Below, piece by piece: positions 5,908 through 8,190 of a stretch of DNA of 8,190 bases; position 1 is the stretch's first letter, and each line of letters opens with the position of its first letter. Both the position numbers and the translations under genes were made by a program. This DNA is from Nostoc cf. edaphicum LEGE 07299 (GTDB lineage Bacteria; Cyanobacteriota; Cyanobacteriia; Cyanobacteriales; Nostocaceae), in the NCBI RefSeq assembly GCF_015207245.1, contig NZ_JADEXF010000107.1:1-8190 (forward strand), in the 5' to 3' direction. The notes under the pieces are model-generated. The model was given only the letters and a program-made list of their open reading frames with translations. It did no database searches and had not been told where the DNA came from.

Positions 5908-6035
5908 GTATCAAATATCAGAATTCGATACGGTTTATGATCGTTTGATACTCATCTTGAAACCAACTGCTAAAATTGTTAGGAATTACCGAAGTATAAA
6001 AACCCTACTAAATACATCCTGTTAGCAGTATCGAA
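5908..6035. promoter_or_regulatory. Cluster of four GTATC(A/G)AA motifs in the divergent intergenic region
   Basis: Copies lie at 5908-5915 (GTATCAAA, +), 5924-5931 (-, GTATCGAA), 5944-5951 (-, GTATCAAA) and 6028-6035 (GTATCGAA, +). The first and third form an inverted pair, as do the second and fourth. They lie between the modBC inverted repeat and the channel start at 6054, so they could bind a regulator of the channel gene. The rest of the 294-base gap (5760-6053) is AT-rich; a TATAAA at 5995-6000 is a possible -10 without a convincing -35. Confidence 0.3.
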
Positions 6036-6053
6036 TGCTACCGTCAACAGAAA

Positions 6054-8102
6054 GTGCATCCCCCTCCTAGCAGCAATCAAAAAAAAACCCAAGACCTTTT
6101 CTTAGTATGCGGACTCAAAAGTTTAGGGCAACATTGCGTTGCAATCCTCAAGGAATACGATGTTAAAGTCAGCGCCATCGAGGATGTGCAGCCCGAACAT
6201 TGGGAAGTCCCAGAAGTTCCTAACTTACTAGAAAAGTTAATCGTAGGAGACTGCCGCCAGCCAAGTATTCTAGAGCAGGCAGGTATAAGGCAGTGTCGTT
6301 CAATACTTTTAGTAACCAGAAATGAGCGGATAAATATAGAAGCTGCCTTTGCAGCACGCCGTCTTAATCCGCAAGTTCGCTTGATTGTACGTTCTGACAA
6401 ACAAAATTTCAACAAACTCTTGTGGGAAAATCTCGGTAATTTTGTTGCCTTTGAACCTACTCATCTTTCCGCTCATGCCTTCGCTCTGACAGCCCTTGGT
6501 TCTGAAGCTATTGGATATTTCACCTTAGAAGGGCAACTGTTGCAAGTGATAAAGCATCAGGTACAAGCAAAGGATAACTGGTGTAATGGCAAGCCAGTAC
6601 ATAGACTCAATCTTACAACTCGCCGCATCTTGAGTCACAAACCTGTTTCATCTAAACCACTCAAAGAATTGTTTGGCTGGAACCCAGAGGCAGAAGTCCA
6701 GGTAGGAGACACGCTAGTTTACATTGATGTTGCATACGATTTAGCTTTCTCTGAACAACGCCGACAATCTCATAACCAAAAGTGGCAGTTGCAACAGTTT
6801 ATCCAAGGCATCACAGCGAAAAATCTCAAGGATAAAATAGTGCAATTTTGGCAATCTTACTACCAAAGCCAAAATCAAATCCGGCGAATTGCGACAATCT
6901 ATGCGATTACTGTACTCATCCTGTGGTTTGTTGGAATAGTTCTTTACCGCTTATATTATCCTGATATCACCATCCAAGAAGCTTTTTATGCGACAGCAGT
7001 TTTGCTCTTGGGAGGATACGGAGATTTATTTGGCGGTGTTGAGTTTGCAGCGCAATCAAAACCCTCAGACGATATCCCTTGGTGGTTGCGGTTGTTTAGC
7101 CTGGGACTGACGTTGACAGGTCAAGCTTTCGTAGGAGTATTATATGCACTGCTGACTGATGCTCTCGTCACTTCAAGATTCCATTTTTTCAATTCCCGTC
7201 CTCCCACCCCACAACGCAACCATCTGATAATTATTGGCTTAAATCGTTTGGGACAGAAAGTAGCTGCTCTTTTGCAAGAACTTAACCAGCCGTTAGTAGG
7301 AATTCATCCTACCACTCTCGACCAAGAAACTTTACCCGATATGCCCCTTGTCGTTGGTAATGCTACCGAAGCACTCATTAAAGCGAATCTCTCCCATGCT
7401 AAAAGCATCATTTTAGTTGGGGACGATAATATGGAAAATCTGGAAATTGGTTTGATGGCTCATGCAATGAACCCTGCCACTACCTTAATTATCCGCTCTC
7501 AAGACCGCCAATTTAGTGATAATGTCGCCCCTCTGTTCCCTTATGCTCAAGTTATATGTGGTGCGGCTTTGGCGGCAGAAGTTTTTGCTTGTGCTGCTTT
7601 TGGAGAAAATGTTCTGAGCTTGTTTCACTTGAATGAGCAAATAGTCATGGTGACGGAATACAAGATTGAAGATGGCGATACCCTGAATGGGTTGCTTCTA
7701 TCTGAAATAGCGTCTGGCTACAGCGTTGTACCGATTCTCTACCAAAAATATCAGCAAGACAATTACTTTTTAATGCCCTGGTATGATGTTAAGCTTGATG
7801 CTGGCGATCGCTTGATTGTTTTAGCCACAAGCACTAGTTTGCAGCGAATTGAATGGGGTGAAATGCTGCCTCGCCAATGGAGCGTGCAGATTGAAAAAGC
7901 TCTAACTACAAATGCCATTATGTATGGTGCTGAGGAGATAGTTTTGATTACGGGATGTAGTTCCACTACCGCTAGGCAATGGATGAATAATTTGCCTAGA
8001 GTGTTGCCGATACCACTTTATAAACATCAAGCTCAACGTCTTGTGCGCGAGTTAAGCAAAGTACAAGTTTTGGCGAATTTAATCTTTATTGGGCAACCTT
8101 GA
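6054..8102 (+). CDS. RCK-pore-RCK ion channel (predicted K+ channel with TrkA-N/TrkA-C domains)
   Basis: This 682-residue membrane protein is predicted to conduct K+ or another cation under nucleotide or ligand control. Order of parts: a TrkA-N/RCK Rossmann domain at about 14-150 (LFLVCGLKSLGQH, GDCRQPSILEQAGI, ILLVTRNERINIEAAFAAR); a TrkA-C-like domain at about 153-226; a linker; TM1 at about 279-300; a pore loop at 308-328 with filter GGYGD (320-324); TM2 at about 346-370; a second RCK at about 389-515 (LIIIGLNRLGQK, VVGNATEALIKANL, ILVGDDNMENLEIGLMAHAMN); a second TrkA-C at about 525-595; and an extra C-terminal region at 596-682. Canonical K+ filters read TVGYGD; here the first two positions are Leu and Gly. 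An N-terminal RCK ahead of the pore is less usual than a C-terminal pair. The start is GTG at 6054, the first start codon after the in-frame stop at 6009, with no good Shine-Dalgarno. It is divergent from modBC. Confidence 0.85.
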   Translation: MHPPPSSNQKKTQDLFLVCGLKSLGQHCVAILKEYDVKVSAIEDVQPEHWEVPEVPNLLEKLIVGDCRQPSILEQAGIRQCRSILLVTRNERINIEAAFAARRLNPQVRLIVRSDKQNFNKLLWENLGNFVAFEPTHLSAHAFALTALGSEAIGYFTLEGQLLQVIKHQVQAKDNWCNGKPVHRLNLTTRRILSHKPVSSKPLKELFGWNPEAEVQVGDTLVYIDVAYDLAFSEQRRQSHNQKWQLQQFIQGITAKNLKDKIVQFWQSYYQSQNQIRRIATIYAITVLILWFVGIVLYRLYYPDITIQEAFYATAVLLLGGYGDLFGGVEFAAQSKPSDDIPWWLRLFSLGLTLTGQAFVGVLYALLTDALVTSRFHFFNSRPPTPQRNHLIIIGLNRLGQKVAALLQELNQPLVGIHPTTLDQETLPDMPLVVGNATEALIKANLSHAKSIILVGDDNMENLEIGLMAHAMNPATTLIIRSQDRQFSDNVAPLFPYAQVICGAALAAEVFACAAFGENVLSLFHLNEQIVMVTEYKIEDGDTLNGLLLSEIASGYSVVPILYQKYQQDNYFLMPWYDVKLDAGDRLIVLATSTSLQRIEWGEMLPRQWSVQIEKALTTNAIMYGAEEIVLITGCSSTTARQWMNNLPRVLPIPLYKHQAQRLVRELSKVQVLANLIFIGQP

Positions 8103-8108
8103 GTTTTC

Positions 8109-8148
8109 CATAACTATAAGTCATATCATATTCGCATAATTAGTTATG
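8109..8148. repeat. Dyad downstream of the channel gene
   Basis: CATAACT (8109-8115) and AGTTATG (8142-8148) pair around a 26-base loop soon after the channel stop. There is no T-run, so a terminator role is doubtful. The rest of the 88-base tail to 8190 shows no gene; its last 30 bases are C-rich. Confidence 0.25.
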
Positions 8149-8190
8149 ATTTCCGCAGTCATTGCACCCCACTCCCAGCCCCTCCCGAAG

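Larger units (their letters stand above)
1280..7811. repeat. Eight dispersed HIP1 octamers (GCGATCGC)
   Basis: Copies start at 1280, 1437, 2152, 4614, 4773, 5164, 5479 and 7804. About one per kilobase is far above chance for an 8-mer and is a hallmark of cyanobacterial genomes. All eight lie in coding sequence: two in nifN, one in the HsdR-like ORF, four in modBC and one in the channel gene. None occurs in the two small genes or in intergenic DNA. Confidence 0.9.

Noticed and set aside
5762..6025. 87-codon plus-strand ORF in the modBC/channel gap
   Set aside because: It begins with TTG, spans the 15-bp inverted repeat and the GTATC motifs, and its translation looks like random AT-rich sequence. 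The region is better read as regulatory DNA.
1..8190. tRNA, rRNA or transposase genes
   Set aside because: No cloverleaf-like sequence, rRNA-like segment or transposase motif was noticed on either strand by eye.

Overview
The window comes from a filamentous, probably heterocyst-forming cyanobacterium of the Nostoc/Anabaena (Nostocales) type. Four things support this. NifE/NifN read as cyanobacterial. There are eight HIP1 octamers (GCGATCGC) in 8.2 kb. ModB and ModC are fused, an arrangement known from Anabaena variabilis. Nostoc-style short tandem and palindromic repeats lie inside coding sequence. No database search was possible, so family calls rest on motifs and remembered family features.

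Layout, left to right. (1) Bases 1-1601, + strand: the 3' end of nifE and a complete nifN, overlapping by one base, which encode the scaffold complex that matures the nitrogenase cofactor. The NifE tail is unusual, and the expected nifX does not follow nifN, so this may be a secondary or alternative (vnf-type) EN pair rather than the main nif cluster. (2) Bases 1602-3752, + strand: an accessory stretch. It holds two palindromes, a truncated type I restriction HsdR N-terminal domain whose active site has decayed and whose 5' part is built from a palindromic repeat, and two small unrecognised genes that may be distant relatives of each other. (3) Bases 3933-5759, - strand: modBC, a fused molybdate ABC permease and ATPase joined by a linker made of six 9-bp tandem repeats; it converges on the preceding genes. 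(4) Bases 5760-6053: a 294-bp divergent intergenic region with a perfect 15-bp inverted repeat just upstream of modBC and a cluster of GTATC(A/G)AA motifs. (5) Bases 6054-8102, + strand: a 682-residue ion-channel protein with an RCK / two-helix pore / RCK architecture and a non-canonical GGYGD filter. (6) Bases 8103-8190: a gene-free tail.

How the parts fit: NifEN assembles the Mo- (or V-) containing cofactor and ModBC imports molybdate, so the left and middle parts form a plausible metal-cofactor neighbourhood. The HsdR relic and small genes look like accessory material between them. The channel gene is probably functionally separate and shares only the divergent promoter region. No RNA gene, transposase or CRISPR array was seen.
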